Assembly: GCA_026708035.1 (NCBI GenBank)
Contig: JAPOVQ010000009.1
Coordinates: 62,001 to 126,000 of the forward strand
Reading direction: 5' to 3'
DNA from: Chloroflexota bacterium
Lineage (GTDB): Bacteria > Chloroflexota > UBA11872
Length of the DNA stretch: 64,000 bases
Shown here: piece after piece, positions 25,327-35,943 of the stretch
How positions within the stretch are numbered: position 1 is the stretch's first letter
Layout of the letters: every line of letters starts with the position of its first letter
Program-made: the position numbers and the translations under genes
Notes under the pieces: generated by a model
What the model saw: only the letters and a program-made list of their open reading frames with translations
Told to the model about the DNA's origin: nothing
The model's database searches: none

Positions 25327-26499
25327 TTGACCACTACCGACGACGCGCCGGCCGCCGCCGCCGTCGCGGAGACCATGCCGCCGGACGAGATGCCGGCGCT
25401 TGAGTCCATGGAAGCCTTGTTGGAAGAGGCAACCGCGCAGCTGCCGAGCATCGGCCGCGGCGACGTCCTCGAGGGCGTCGTCGTTGGCATCGAGCCCGAC
25501 GAGATCCTGGTCGACATCGGCCTCAAGGCCGAGGGCTTCGTGCCCGAGCGCGAGCAGTGGGACAACCGGCTCGAGGAGCCCCGCCCGACCTATTCGCTTG
25601 GCGAGACGGTGCTCGTGTACGTGGTGCAGCCGGAGGGCGACGGGCGCGCCATGCTCTCCTTCCGCCGCGCCGAGCAGGAAAAGGTCTGGCGCGCCACCGA
25701 GGAGCTCTTCGAAAAGGGCGAGATCATCGACGCCACGATCCTCGAATACAACAAGGGCGGCGTCCTGGTGGACGTGGGGCCGCGCGGCTTCGTGCCGCTG
25801 TCACAGCTCACCAGCCTGCGCCGCGGCGCCAGCGACGAGACCGAAGACGAGTTGGCCGCGCGGCTGGCGGAACTGGTCGGCCGCAAGATCAACGTCAAGA
25901 TCATCGAGCTCGACCGTCGCCGCAATCGCCTGATCCTCTCCGAGCGCGTCGCCGAGCGCGAGGTCCGGTCCCGCCGCCGCGAGGTGCTGCTGGACGAACT
26001 GCAGGTCGGTCAAGTGCGGCAGGGCATCGTGAGCAACATCTGCAGCTTCGGCGCCTTCGTCGACCTGGGCGGCGCGGATGGCCTGGCCCACATCTCCGAG
26101 CTCTCGTGGAGCCGGGTGGAAAGCCCCGAGGAGATTCTGAAGCCGGGTCAGGAGATCGAGGTCTACGTCCTGTCCCTCGACCGCGAGGACAAGAAGATCG
26201 CCCTCAGCCTGCGCCGCGCGACCAAGGACCCGTGGCAGTCGCTGGAGTCCAAGTACGGCGTGAACGAGATCGTCGAGGGCGAGGTGACCAAGCTGGCGCC
26301 GTTCGGGGCCTTCGTGCGGCTCACCGACGGCATCGAAGGGCTGGCCCACGCCTCCGATCTCGGCGACGCGGCGCTGGACTCGATGCGCGAAGGCGACTTC
26401 GGCAAGTTCCAGATCCTGAGCATCGACGCCGGCCGGCGGCGGATCCGGTTGTCTCCCTTACCCACCGAGGTCGCCGATAGTGCGACAATGGAGGCGTAG
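25327..26499 (+). CDS. rpsA: Ribosomal protein S1-type RNA-binding protein
   Basis: This 390-residue protein holds four S1 OB-fold repeats at about 44-114, 128-203, 221-290 and 306-373, each with the G-x-V.......G.F/V pattern (for example GIVSNICSFGAFVDLGGADG). S1 helps load mRNA on the ribosome. Four repeats is the shorter form found outside Proteobacteria, which have six. TTG 25327 is taken as the start, with AGAGGTG upstream. It is followed 45 bp later by clpC. Confidence 0.9.
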   Translation: MTTTDDAPAAAAVAETMPPDEMPALESMEALLEEATAQLPSIGRGDVLEGVVVGIEPDEILVDIGLKAEGFVPEREQWDNRLEEPRPTYSLGETVLVYVVQPEGDGRAMLSFRRAEQEKVWRATEELFEKGEIIDATILEYNKGGVLVDVGPRGFVPLSQLTSLRRGASDETEDELAARLAELVGRKINVKIIELDRRRNRLILSERVAEREVRSRRREVLLDELQVGQVRQGIVSNICSFGAFVDLGGADGLAHISELSWSRVESPEEILKPGQEIEVYVLSLDREDKKIALSLRRATKDPWQSLESKYGVNEIVEGEVTKLAPFGAFVRLTDGIEGLAHASDLGDAALDSMREGDFGKFQILSIDAGRRRIRLSPLPTEVADSATMEA

Positions 26500-26544
26500 G
26501 CCACCGCCCACGGTCGACACCGGGGCCGCTGCAGGGGATGTCAG

Positions 26545-29004
<2,460 letters not shown>

Positions 29005-29075
29005 TCGGGCCCGCGCGCCGCGATGCGCGCGCCCAAACGTTTGCGAAGCCGGTTGAATCCCCGGCGCCTCCGCTC

Positions 29076-29240
29076 CGTCATTCCGGCGGAAGCCGGAATC
29101 CAGTCCGGTCGAACCCGAGGGTGCGCCGAATGGCTGGGGTAGAGGCGAGCCTGAGGCCCTTGTGTAGCTTCGCCAATGGGGATTGGCCGGTGGGCCCGGT
29201 CCCCTCTCCCTGGAAGGGAGAGGGCTAGGGTGAGGGTCAT
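29076..29240 (+). repeat. Family B then family A repeat in the clpC-radA gap
   Basis: A family B element (29076-29110, CATTCCGGCGGAAGCCGGAA core) is followed by a family A hairpin (29199-29240). The B-then-A order with about 90 bp between is the same composite that is tandemly repeated upstream of folB. Confidence 0.8.
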
Positions 29241-29287
29241 TCGGAACTTGTACGCGGGGTTTCGACCAATACCGCAAAGGCCCCCCG

Positions 29288-30619
29288 ATGGCTAAGCCAC
29301 GCGCCAGCTTCATCTGCGAGGACTGCGGCGCGCGCCACCAGCAGTGGAGCGGGCAGTGCGGGGCCTGCGGCGGCTGGAACAGCATCACCGAGCACCGCCC
29401 GACGCGCGCGGCGTCTTCGGCGTCGGTCGCCGCGGTGCCGCTCGGCGCGGTCGAGGACGATGCCGCCGCGAGGCGCTCGACCGGCATGAGCGAATTCGAC
29501 CGCGTGCTGGGCGGCGGTCTGGTCGACGGCGCGCTCATTCTCATCGGCGGCGACCCGGGCATCGGCAAGTCCACCCTCGTGCTGCGCGCCGCCGCCGCGT
29601 TGGGGACCGACCGGCGCCCCGTGCTCTACGTCGCGGCGGAGGAGTCGCCCCAGCAAGTCCGCATGCGGGCGCGGCGCATGGGTCTCGAGGCCAGCGCCAT
29701 TCACGTCTACCCCGACACCGAGGTCGGCGGCGCGCTGGCCGAGGCCGAGCGGCTGCGCACCGGCCTGGTCGTGGTCGACTCCATTCAGACCGTGCGCGTC
29801 GAAGGCCTGGCCGCGGCCCCCGGCAGCGTCAGCCAGGTACGCGAGGCCACGGTCCAGATCATGCAGTTCGCCAAGGCGTCCCAAACCCCCGTGATGTTGG
29901 TGGGCCACGTCACCAAGGAAGGCACGGTGGCCGGGCCGCGAACCCTCGAGCACATCGTGGACACGGTGCTTTACCTCGAAGGCGACGACTTCCACGCCCA
30001 GCGCCTGCTGCGGTCGGTGAAGAACCGCTTCGGCCCGACCTTCGAGGTGGCGGTGTTCGAGATGCGCGGCGACGGCCTGCACGAGGTGCCCAATCCCTCC
30101 GCGCTTTTCCTGGCCGAGCGCGACGCCCGCGCGCCGGGCTCGGCGGTGGCCGTGCCTTTGGAGGGCACCCGGCCGCTGGTCGTCGAGATTCAAGCGCTGA
30201 CGGCGCCGACGGCCTACGCCCTGCCCAAGCGCCTGGCCACGGGATTCGACCTCAACCGGCTGCACATGCTGCTGGCGGTGCTGGGCCGCCGCGCCGGTGT
30301 GCAGCTCGGCCAGCATGACGTCTACGTCAACGTGGTCGGCGGCCTGCGGCTGCGCGAGCCCGCGGTCGACCTGGCAGTGGCGGTGGCCATCGCGTCCAGC
30401 GCGCGCGACCAGGCGCCCGGACCGCAGGTCGCGGCGATCGGCGAGCTGGGTCTCTCCGGCGAGCTGCGCTCGGTGCCCTCGGCGGCGGTGCGCGTGCGCG
30501 AGGCCGAGCGACTGGGCTTCACTCGCTGCCTGGTGCCGACCGCCAGCGCCCGCAACGGCGCGACCGAGGGCCTCGGGGCCGCGAATCTCGCGGAGGCCCT
30601 CGCTCTCGCGTTGCCATGA
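29288..30619 (+). CDS. radA: DNA repair protein RadA (Sms)
   Basis: This 443-residue RecA-like DNA-branch-migration ATPase has a four-cysteine zinc finger (C10, C13, C24, C27), Walker A GGDPGIGKST at 87-96, the RadA-specific KNRFG at 245-249 and a C-terminal Lon-protease-like domain (PAVDLAVAVAIASS). Its stop overlaps the ispD start (ATGA). The position downstream of clpC is conserved in Gram-positive bacteria. Confidence 0.96.
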   Translation: MAKPRASFICEDCGARHQQWSGQCGACGGWNSITEHRPTRAASSASVAAVPLGAVEDDAAARRSTGMSEFDRVLGGGLVDGALILIGGDPGIGKSTLVLRAAAALGTDRRPVLYVAAEESPQQVRMRARRMGLEASAIHVYPDTEVGGALAEAERLRTGLVVVDSIQTVRVEGLAAAPGSVSQVREATVQIMQFAKASQTPVMLVGHVTKEGTVAGPRTLEHIVDTVLYLEGDDFHAQRLLRSVKNRFGPTFEVAVFEMRGDGLHEVPNPSALFLAERDARAPGSAVAVPLEGTRPLVVEIQALTAPTAYALPKRLATGFDLNRLHMLLAVLGRRAGVQLGQHDVYVNVVGGLRLREPAVDLAVAVAIASSARDQAPGPQVAAIGELGLSGELRSVPSAAVRVREAERLGFTRCLVPTASARNGATEGLGAANLAEALALALP

Positions 30620-31350
30620 CCGCGGGCCCCGTGGACGCGGTGGTGCTGGCCGCGGGCGGCGCAACCCGCATGGGCGGCGAGGACAAGCTGCTGACGCCCC
30701 TGGGCGACGCGCCGTTGATCGTCTGGAGCCTGCGCGCCTTCGAGCAGGCGCCCGAAATCCGCCACGTGGTGGTGACCACCAGCCCGGCCAACCGCGACCG
30801 GCTCGCCGACGTGACTCGCGCGGCCCGGTTCACCAAGGTGACGCGCGTGGTGCTGGGCGGAACGTCCCGCGCCGGGTCGGTCCTCTGCGGACTTGAAGCG
30901 CTCGCGGATTTCGGCGCGGCGTTCGCCGCCATCCACGACGGCGCGCGCCCGTTCGTGACCCCCGACATCATCGCGCGCGGCGTCCAGGCGGCACGCGTGC
31001 ACGGCGCGGCGGTGGCCGCCGTGCCGTCCGTCGACACCGTCAAGCTCGTCACGCCCGCGGGCCGGGTCAGCCGCACGCTGCCGCGCGAGCAGGTGTGGCT
31101 GGCCCAGACGCCCCAGATTGGTCCGCTGGACTCCCTGCTCCAGGCCCACCGGCGCAACCGCGACCGCTTGGGCGATTTCACCGACGACGTGGCGCTGCTG
31201 GAACACGAGGGCGTGCCCGTGCACGTCTTCGAGTCCGACGCCGACAACGTCAAGATCACGCGGCCCGCGGACCTGCAGGCAGCACGTGTCCGGGTCGCGT
31301 CAATGCCCGGCTATCCTGACGCCATGACCGCCCCTGACACGCAGCAGTGA
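30616..31350 (+). CDS. ispD: 2-C-methyl-D-erythritol 4-phosphate cytidylyltransferase
   Basis: This 244-residue enzyme of the MEP isoprenoid pathway couples CTP to methylerythritol phosphate. VVLAAGGATRMGGEDK near the N-terminus is the nucleotide-binding loop; the Pro usual before the last Lys is replaced by Asp. IHDGARPFV and the FTDDVALLEHEG-VPVH segment are typical. Start and stop overlap both neighbours by 4 and 1 bases, so it is translationally coupled to radA and to the reductase downstream. Confidence 0.93.
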   Translation: MTAGPVDAVVLAAGGATRMGGEDKLLTPLGDAPLIVWSLRAFEQAPEIRHVVVTTSPANRDRLADVTRAARFTKVTRVVLGGTSRAGSVLCGLEALADFGAAFAAIHDGARPFVTPDIIARGVQAARVHGAAVAAVPSVDTVKLVTPAGRVSRTLPREQVWLAQTPQIGPLDSLLQAHRRNRDRLGDFTDDVALLEHEGVPVHVFESDADNVKITRPADLQAARVRVASMPGYPDAMTAPDTQQ

Positions 31351-32267
31351 TGGCTGACGCCCAGCAAGCCCCGGCCCCCGCCCCGCGCCGTCGACGCCGC
31401 GACATTCGCGAGCGCATGGAAAGCGCGCGGCTGGCGTCCTGGGAGCTGCTCGAGGACCCCGATCTTGCGATCTTTACCATCGAGCGCCCCGACGGCGAGC
31501 CGTTCGCCGAATTCGAGCCCGGCCAGTACACCCAGCTCGCCTTCTGGGACCAGCCCGCGGACGACCCGCGCCCGCGCCAGTTCTCCATCGCGTCGACGCC
31601 CGCCGACCGTACGTCGCTCGAGTTCTACGTCATCCTGGTGCGCGACGCCGACGAGGACGGCAGCAACCGGCAGGGCGTCTTCACCGGCGCGCTCTGGCGC
31701 CACGCGCCCGGCGACGAAGTGCTCTATATGCCGCGTCCCGCGGGACGCTTCGTGCCCTCGCGGACCTCCCAGCACGACCTGGTGTGCGCCGCCACCGGCA
31801 CGGGCCTCGCCCCGTTCGTCTCGATGGCCCGCGTCTACTGGCAGGACTATCAGCGCGACGGGCGCTCGCCGCGGCGTCTCACGGTGCTGCACGGCGTGTC
31901 CTACGCCAGCCAGCTCGGCTACCGCGCCGAGCTGGAGGAGCTGGCCTCCCATGCAGGGTTCGAGTTGCTCTACGTGCCCGTCGTCAGCCGACCCACACAG
32001 GACCCCGGGTACGAGGAGCCCATGGGCCGCGGACGTCTGAACGACGTGCTGCGAATGATCTGCGGCGAGCCCGCCATCGGCCGCGTGGAGCCTTGGCTCC
32101 CCGCCGAGGTCCACGACGAGGTGCGCGAGCGGCTCTCGGTCGCCGGCAGCGCGGCCTACCTGTGCGGCAATCCCGGCATGATCAGCGACGTGAAAGAGGT
32201 GTTCGCCGCCGAGGGCTTTCCCACCACCGGCCGCGAGTCCCAGGTCATCACGGAGGACTACTGGTAG
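31350..32267 (+). CDS. Ferredoxin/flavodoxin-NADP+ reductase-like protein
   Basis: This 305-residue flavoprotein has the FAD-binding RQFSIAS (76-82), the NADP-binding GTGLAPF (150-156) and the nicotinamide-site CGNPGM near the end, with the C-terminal aromatic Trp typical of Fpr-type enzymes. An Arg-rich N-terminal tail (about 1-25) is extra. It is embedded between ispD and ispF with a one-base overlap to ispD. The last two MEP enzymes, IspG and IspH, need reduced ferredoxin or flavodoxin, so supplying those electrons is an attractive inferred role. Confidence 0.88.
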   Translation: MADAQQAPAPAPRRRRRDIRERMESARLASWELLEDPDLAIFTIERPDGEPFAEFEPGQYTQLAFWDQPADDPRPRQFSIASTPADRTSLEFYVILVRDADEDGSNRQGVFTGALWRHAPGDEVLYMPRPAGRFVPSRTSQHDLVCAATGTGLAPFVSMARVYWQDYQRDGRSPRRLTVLHGVSYASQLGYRAELEELASHAGFELLYVPVVSRPTQDPGYEEPMGRGRLNDVLRMICGEPAIGRVEPWLPAEVHDEVRERLSVAGSAAYLCGNPGMISDVKEVFAAEGFPTTGRESQVITEDYW

Positions 32268-32299
32268 ACGACCCGGAGGCGTCAGAGCCCCTGCCCGAG

Positions 32300-32779
32300 G
32301 TGCGCGTGGGCCACGGCTACGACATCCATCGTCTCGCCGCCGGCCGCCCGTTGATGATCGGCGGCGTGCAGGTGCCGTCGGAGCAGGGGGCCGTGGGTCA
32401 CTCCGACGCCGACGTGCTGCTGCATGCCGTCGTGGACGCGATCCTCGGCGCGCTCAAGGCCGGCGACATCGGCCGCCACTATCCGGACAGCGACCCCGCC
32501 TGGCGCGGCGCCGACAGCACGCGATTCGCCCGCGAGACGGCCGCCCGCGCCCGCGACGCCGGCTGGGAGCCCGTGAACGTGGACGCCACGGTTCTGCTGG
32601 AGCGGCCCAAGCTCGCCGGGCACGTGCCCGCCATCGAGCAAAGAGTGGCGGAGTGCCTTGATGTCGCCGCCGACCGCATAAACGTCAAGGCCGCCACGAA
32701 TGAGGGCCTGGACGCCGTGGGCCAGGGTCGGGCCGTCGCCTGCCACGCCGTGGTCCTGCTGGCGCGGCGTCATCGGTAG
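32300..32779 (+). CDS. ispF: 2-C-methyl-D-erythritol 2,4-cyclodiphosphate synthase
   Basis: This 159-residue enzyme makes the cyclic diphosphate intermediate of the MEP pathway. RVGHGYDIHRL provides the metal ligands D8 and H10, and GHSDADVLLHAVVDAILGA and NVKAATNEGLDAVGQG are diagnostic. GTG 32300 gives the usual N-terminus, though its Shine-Dalgarno is weak. It is the third MEP-linked gene of this operon. Confidence 0.94.
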   Translation: MRVGHGYDIHRLAAGRPLMIGGVQVPSEQGAVGHSDADVLLHAVVDAILGALKAGDIGRHYPDSDPAWRGADSTRFARETAARARDAGWEPVNVDATVLLERPKLAGHVPAIEQRVAECLDVAADRINVKAATNEGLDAVGQGRAVACHAVVLLARRHR

Positions 32780-32812
32780 AATTCGCCGCCGCATCGCCCA
32801 CGGTCAGCCACG

Positions 32813-34216
32813 GTGACGCTTCACATCTCCGACACGCGCACGGGAGAGAAGCGCCCCTTCACGCCGCTCGACGAGACGGTGCGCATTTACGTCTGCGGCA
32901 TGACCCCCAAGGCCCCGCCCCACGTCGGCCACGGCTTCATGTTCGTCCACATGGACGTGGTGCGCCGCTACCTGGAGTACCGCGGCTACAAGGTGCGGCA
33001 CCTCCAGAACTTCACCGACATCGACGACAAGATCATCGACCGCGCGCGGGCCACGGGTCAGGATCCGCTCGAATACGCCGAGGAGCAGACGCGGGCCTAT
33101 TTTGATGTGCTCGACCGCCTGCGCGTGCGCCATGCCCACGAGTACCCCACGGTTACCGGCGCCATGTCCGACATCGTGGCGGCGGTGGAGCATCTGATCG
33201 AACGCGGCGTCGCCTATGCCACCTCACAGGGCGTCTACTTCTCCGTGCCCGACTTCCCGGATTACGGCTGCCTGTCTGGACGCACCGAGGAGCTGGGCGT
33301 CGAAGCCGGCGCGCGCGTGGAGGTGGACCCGGAGAAGCGCGACCCGCGGGATTTCGCGCTGTGGAAGCTCGCCCCGGACGACGAGATCGGCTGGGACAGT
33401 CCCTGGGGACGTGGGCGCCCAGGCTGGCACATCGAGTGCTCCACCATGATCCAGACCGCGTTCGGCAACCAGATCGACATCCACGGCGGCGGTGCCGACC
33501 TGATCTTTCCGCATCACGAAAACGAGATCGCGCAATCCGAAGCCGGCAGCGGGGCGTCGCCCTTCGTGCGCCACTGGCTGCACACGGGGCTGCTGCAGAC
33601 CGACGGCGAAAAGATGGCCCACTCCGCCGACAATTACACGACCCTGGCGGACGTGCTGGAAGTCGTGGAGCCGGACGTGCTGCGGCTCTTCTTCCTCTCG
33701 GTGCACTACCGCACGGCCATGGGCTTTTCGATGGAGGCCCTGCAGCCGTCCGCCGCCGCCTATGAGCGGCTGCGCGGCATCATTCGCGCGCGCGGCGGCG
33801 ATTCCTCCGGCGACGCGGAGACGCTGGCCGCCGCCCAGCGTACGGCCCAGCGCGAGTTCGAAGCCGCCATGGACGACGACTTCAACGCCCCGCGCGCCAT
33901 CGGCGCGCTCTTCGAGCTTGGACGGTCCATCAACCGCGCCGCGCCGAGTTCGACGCCGGCCGCCGTGGCCGAGGCGCAGGACCGCCTGCGGGCGCTGCTG
34001 GGCGTATTGGGCGTGGAAGTCTCGGAAGGCGCGGCCGACGCCGCGGACGCCGCGCCGTACATTGAGTTGCTGGTCGAGATTCGCGGCTTGGCGCGGGAGG
34101 CGCGGCAATGGGAGCTCGCCGATCGCATCCGGGATCGTCTCGCGGACCTCGACGTCGTCCTGGAAGACGGCCCCGACGGCACGATCTGGCGCCGCAAGGC
34201 GCCGACCGACCCCTAG
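32813..34216 (+). CDS. cysS: Cysteinyl-tRNA synthetase
   Basis: This 467-residue class I synthetase attaches cysteine to tRNA-Cys. The HIGH motif appears as PHVGHG (36-41) and the zinc site uses C28, the Cys in HIECSTM, and H/E in FPHHENEIAQSE. The KMSKS loop reads KMAHS (267-271), a departure from the canonical second lysine-serine. Insert and anticodon-binding helices are present at the C-terminus. The start is GTG 32813. The next gene, rlmB, appears to begin inside it. Confidence 0.93.
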   Translation: MTLHISDTRTGEKRPFTPLDETVRIYVCGMTPKAPPHVGHGFMFVHMDVVRRYLEYRGYKVRHLQNFTDIDDKIIDRARATGQDPLEYAEEQTRAYFDVLDRLRVRHAHEYPTVTGAMSDIVAAVEHLIERGVAYATSQGVYFSVPDFPDYGCLSGRTEELGVEAGARVEVDPEKRDPRDFALWKLAPDDEIGWDSPWGRGRPGWHIECSTMIQTAFGNQIDIHGGGADLIFPHHENEIAQSEAGSGASPFVRHWLHTGLLQTDGEKMAHSADNYTTLADVLEVVEPDVLRLFFLSVHYRTAMGFSMEALQPSAAAYERLRGIIRARGGDSSGDAETLAAAQRTAQREFEAAMDDDFNAPRAIGALFELGRSINRAAPSSTPAAVAEAQDRLRALLGVLGVEVSEGAADAADAAPYIELLVEIRGLAREARQWELADRIRDRLADLDVVLEDGPDGTIWRRKAPTDP

Positions 34217-34944
34217 CCGGAGCCGTCTGGGGCCGCCACCCCGTCCGCGAAGCGCTCACCGCCGGATATCGACTGACCCGCCTGATGGTCGCCCGCGGCG
34301 CCGCTGAATCCACCGCATCCCTACGCGAGCTGGCTGGCGCCGCCGGCGTGCCGGTGGCATTCGTGGACGCTGCCGAGTTGGACTCGCTCGCATTCGGCGG
34401 CAACCACCAGGGCGTCGTCGCCACCATTGACTCAACTCCGAACGCTGGACTCCGCGACCTGCTGCAACCCCAGCCGGGACGCGCCCAGCCACCGCTGATC
34501 CTGGCCGCCGACCAGGTGGAAGACGTCGGCAACCTTGGCTCCCTTGTCCGAACGCTCGAGGCCTGCGGCGGCGCCGGCGTGATCGTGCCGCAGCGGCGCA
34601 GCGCGGCGCTGACCGGTGGGCTGGCGCGAGCCTCCGCCGGAGCGAGCCTGCGCTCCACGGTCGTCTCCGTGACCAACCTCGCGCGGGCGCTCAAATCCCT
34701 GCGGTCGGACGGTATACGCGTCGTCGGACTTGACGCCGACGCCGCGACGCCGTTCGACGCGGGGGCCTACGACGCGCCATGCTGCATCGTCGTGGGCAAC
34801 GAGGCGCGCGGAATGCGGCCAGGCGTGCGGGAAGCGTGCGACGCGATCGTGCGGGTGCCGCTGCGCAGCGGCATCGGCTCGCTCAACGTGGCCGCCGCCG
34901 GCGCCATCGTCCTCCACCACATCGCCCGCCAACGAACAGGGTGA
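34108..34944 (+). CDS. rlmB: 23S rRNA 2'-O-ribose methyltransferase, TrmH/RlmB family
   Basis: Similarity to SpoU/TrmH enzymes begins at GAVWGRHPVREAL (residue about 38) and continues through the substrate-binding domain. The knotted SAM-binding domain follows, with motifs LAADQVEDVGNLGSLVRTLE, CCIVVGNEARGMRP and RSGIGSLNVAAAGAIVLHH. The only standard in-frame start is ATG 34108, which adds about 36 Arg-rich residues and overlaps cysS by 109 bases; an unusual start such as CTG 34186 is possible. The gene order cysS-rlmB is common in Gram-positive lineages. Confidence 0.88.
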   Translation: MGARRSHPGSSRGPRRRPGRRPRRHDLAPQGADRPLAGAVWGRHPVREALTAGYRLTRLMVARGAAESTASLRELAGAAGVPVAFVDAAELDSLAFGGNHQGVVATIDSTPNAGLRDLLQPQPGRAQPPLILAADQVEDVGNLGSLVRTLEACGGAGVIVPQRRSAALTGGLARASAGASLRSTVVSVTNLARALKSLRSDGIRVVGLDADAATPFDAGAYDAPCCIVVGNEARGMRPGVREACDAIVRVPLRSGIGSLNVAAAGAIVLHHIARQRTG

Positions 34945-34972
34945 CCCTTGCCCAATCGTCATACCCGTGTCC

Positions 34973-35010
34973 GCCCCCTCTCCCCGCGGGAGAGGGTTGG
35001 GGTGAGGGGT
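34973..35010 (+). repeat. Dispersed hairpin repeat, family A
   Basis: CCCCCTCTCCCCGCGGGAGA followed by GGGTTGGGGTGAGGGG, 28 bp after the rlmB stop. The loop is CGC-type rather than TTGAT. The AGAGCCTGCCCC block at about 35031 links it to the composite seen at 10.7 kb. Confidence 0.8.
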
Positions 35011-35072
35011 CCCCACCGTCAGTCCCGCAAAGAGCCTGCCCCCTACGCGATTCGGGGAAGACTCGTGCCTAA

Positions 35073-35430
35073 CCCCTCCGTCATTCCGGCGGAAGCCGGA
35101 ATTCAGTCCGGTCGAACCTGGAAGCGCGCCGGATGCCTGGCGTCGGGCGGGTCCGGTCCCCTCTCCCTTGATGAGACCCTTGCGTAGCCCCTCCGTCATT
35201 CCGGCGGAAGCCGGAATCCAGTCCGGCCGAATCTGGAGGCGCGCCGGATGCCTGGCGTCGGGCGGGTCCGGTCCCCTCTCCCTTGATGAGACCCTTGCGT
35301 AGCCCCTCCGTCATTCCGGCGGAAGCCGGAATCCAGTCCGGCCGAATCTGGAGGCGCGCCGGATGCCTGGCGTCGGGCGGGTCCGGTCCCCTCTCCCTTG
35401 ATGGGAGAGGGTTAGGGTGAGGGTGATTCG
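35073..35430 (+). repeat. 115-bp tandem repeat, three units, built from families B and A
   Basis: Units begin near 35073, 35188 and 35303, exactly 115 bp apart. Each carries a family B core (CATTCCGGCGGAAGCCGGAA), a GCGCGCCGGATGCCTGGCG stretch, and the left arm of the family A hairpin (GGTCCCCTCTCCCTTGATG). Units one and two break off at ATGAGACCCTTGCGTAG, and only the third has the full hairpin and GGGTGAGGGTGATTCGG tail. Units two and three are nearly identical while the first is slightly diverged. The 536-bp gap between rlmB and folB contains nothing else. Confidence 0.9.
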
Positions 35431-35480
35431 GGGCGTGGGCTGTCGACCATGAATGCAAGGGTCTCCGAAGGCGAGAATCC

Positions 35481-35852
35481 ATGAGCGCCGACGTCATCAG
35501 CCTCAAGGGCATGATCTTCTTCGCCTACCACGGCGCCCGTGCCGAGGAGCGCACCTTGGGGCAACGGTTCGTCGTCGACGTGGACGTCCACGCCGACCTG
35601 CGCACCGCCGGCCAGTCCGACGGCGTGAGCGACACCGTGAACTACAGCGAGCTTTACGCCGTCGCCCAGGACGTGATGCAGGGCCCGCCGCGCAATCTGC
35701 TGGAATCGCTCGGCGAAACCATCGCCGCGCGAGTGCTGGCCGAGTTCCCCCGCGTGACGCGCGTGCGCGTGCGCATCGCCAAGCCCAGCGTCGCCATCGC
35801 CGGCTCCATCCTCGCCGAAGCCGCCGTCACCATCGACCGCGCGCGGGCGTAG
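35481..35852 (+). CDS. folB: Dihydroneopterin aldolase
   Basis: This 123-residue enzyme of the folate pathway has the family N-terminus ISLKGMIFFAYHGARAEER, the DTVNYSELYAVAQDVM segment and a late RVRIAKPSVAIAGSILAEAA strand. It converts dihydroneopterin to hydroxymethyl-dihydropterin and glycolaldehyde. Its last 28 or so codons and the following intergenic sequence occur again at 38699-38880, between the first two LRR genes. Confidence 0.93.
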   Translation: MSADVISLKGMIFFAYHGARAEERTLGQRFVVDVDVHADLRTAGQSDGVSDTVNYSELYAVAQDVMQGPPRNLLESLGETIAARVLAEFPRVTRVRVRIAKPSVAIAGSILAEAAVTIDRARA

Positions 35853-35943
35853 GCCGCGTCAGGTCGTCGCAGACACGAAATCACCCAGAGAGGTCCGCCG
35901 ACAGGGAACGAATCGCCCAAGCGACGCGTAGTATCCCGTAGAA

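Noticed and set aside
29005-29075. Stem-loop terminator after clpC
   Set aside because: Only weak GC-rich complementarity is visible and no T-run, so a terminator cannot be supported.
31784-32299. Long N-terminal extension of ispF
   Set aside because: The extension overlaps the reductase gene in another frame and has shadow composition; IspF proteins begin at R-V-G-H-G-Y-D.
35073-35430. 115-bp units as a CRISPR array
   Set aside because: Whole units, including the supposed spacers, are nearly identical to each other, so it is a plain tandem repeat.
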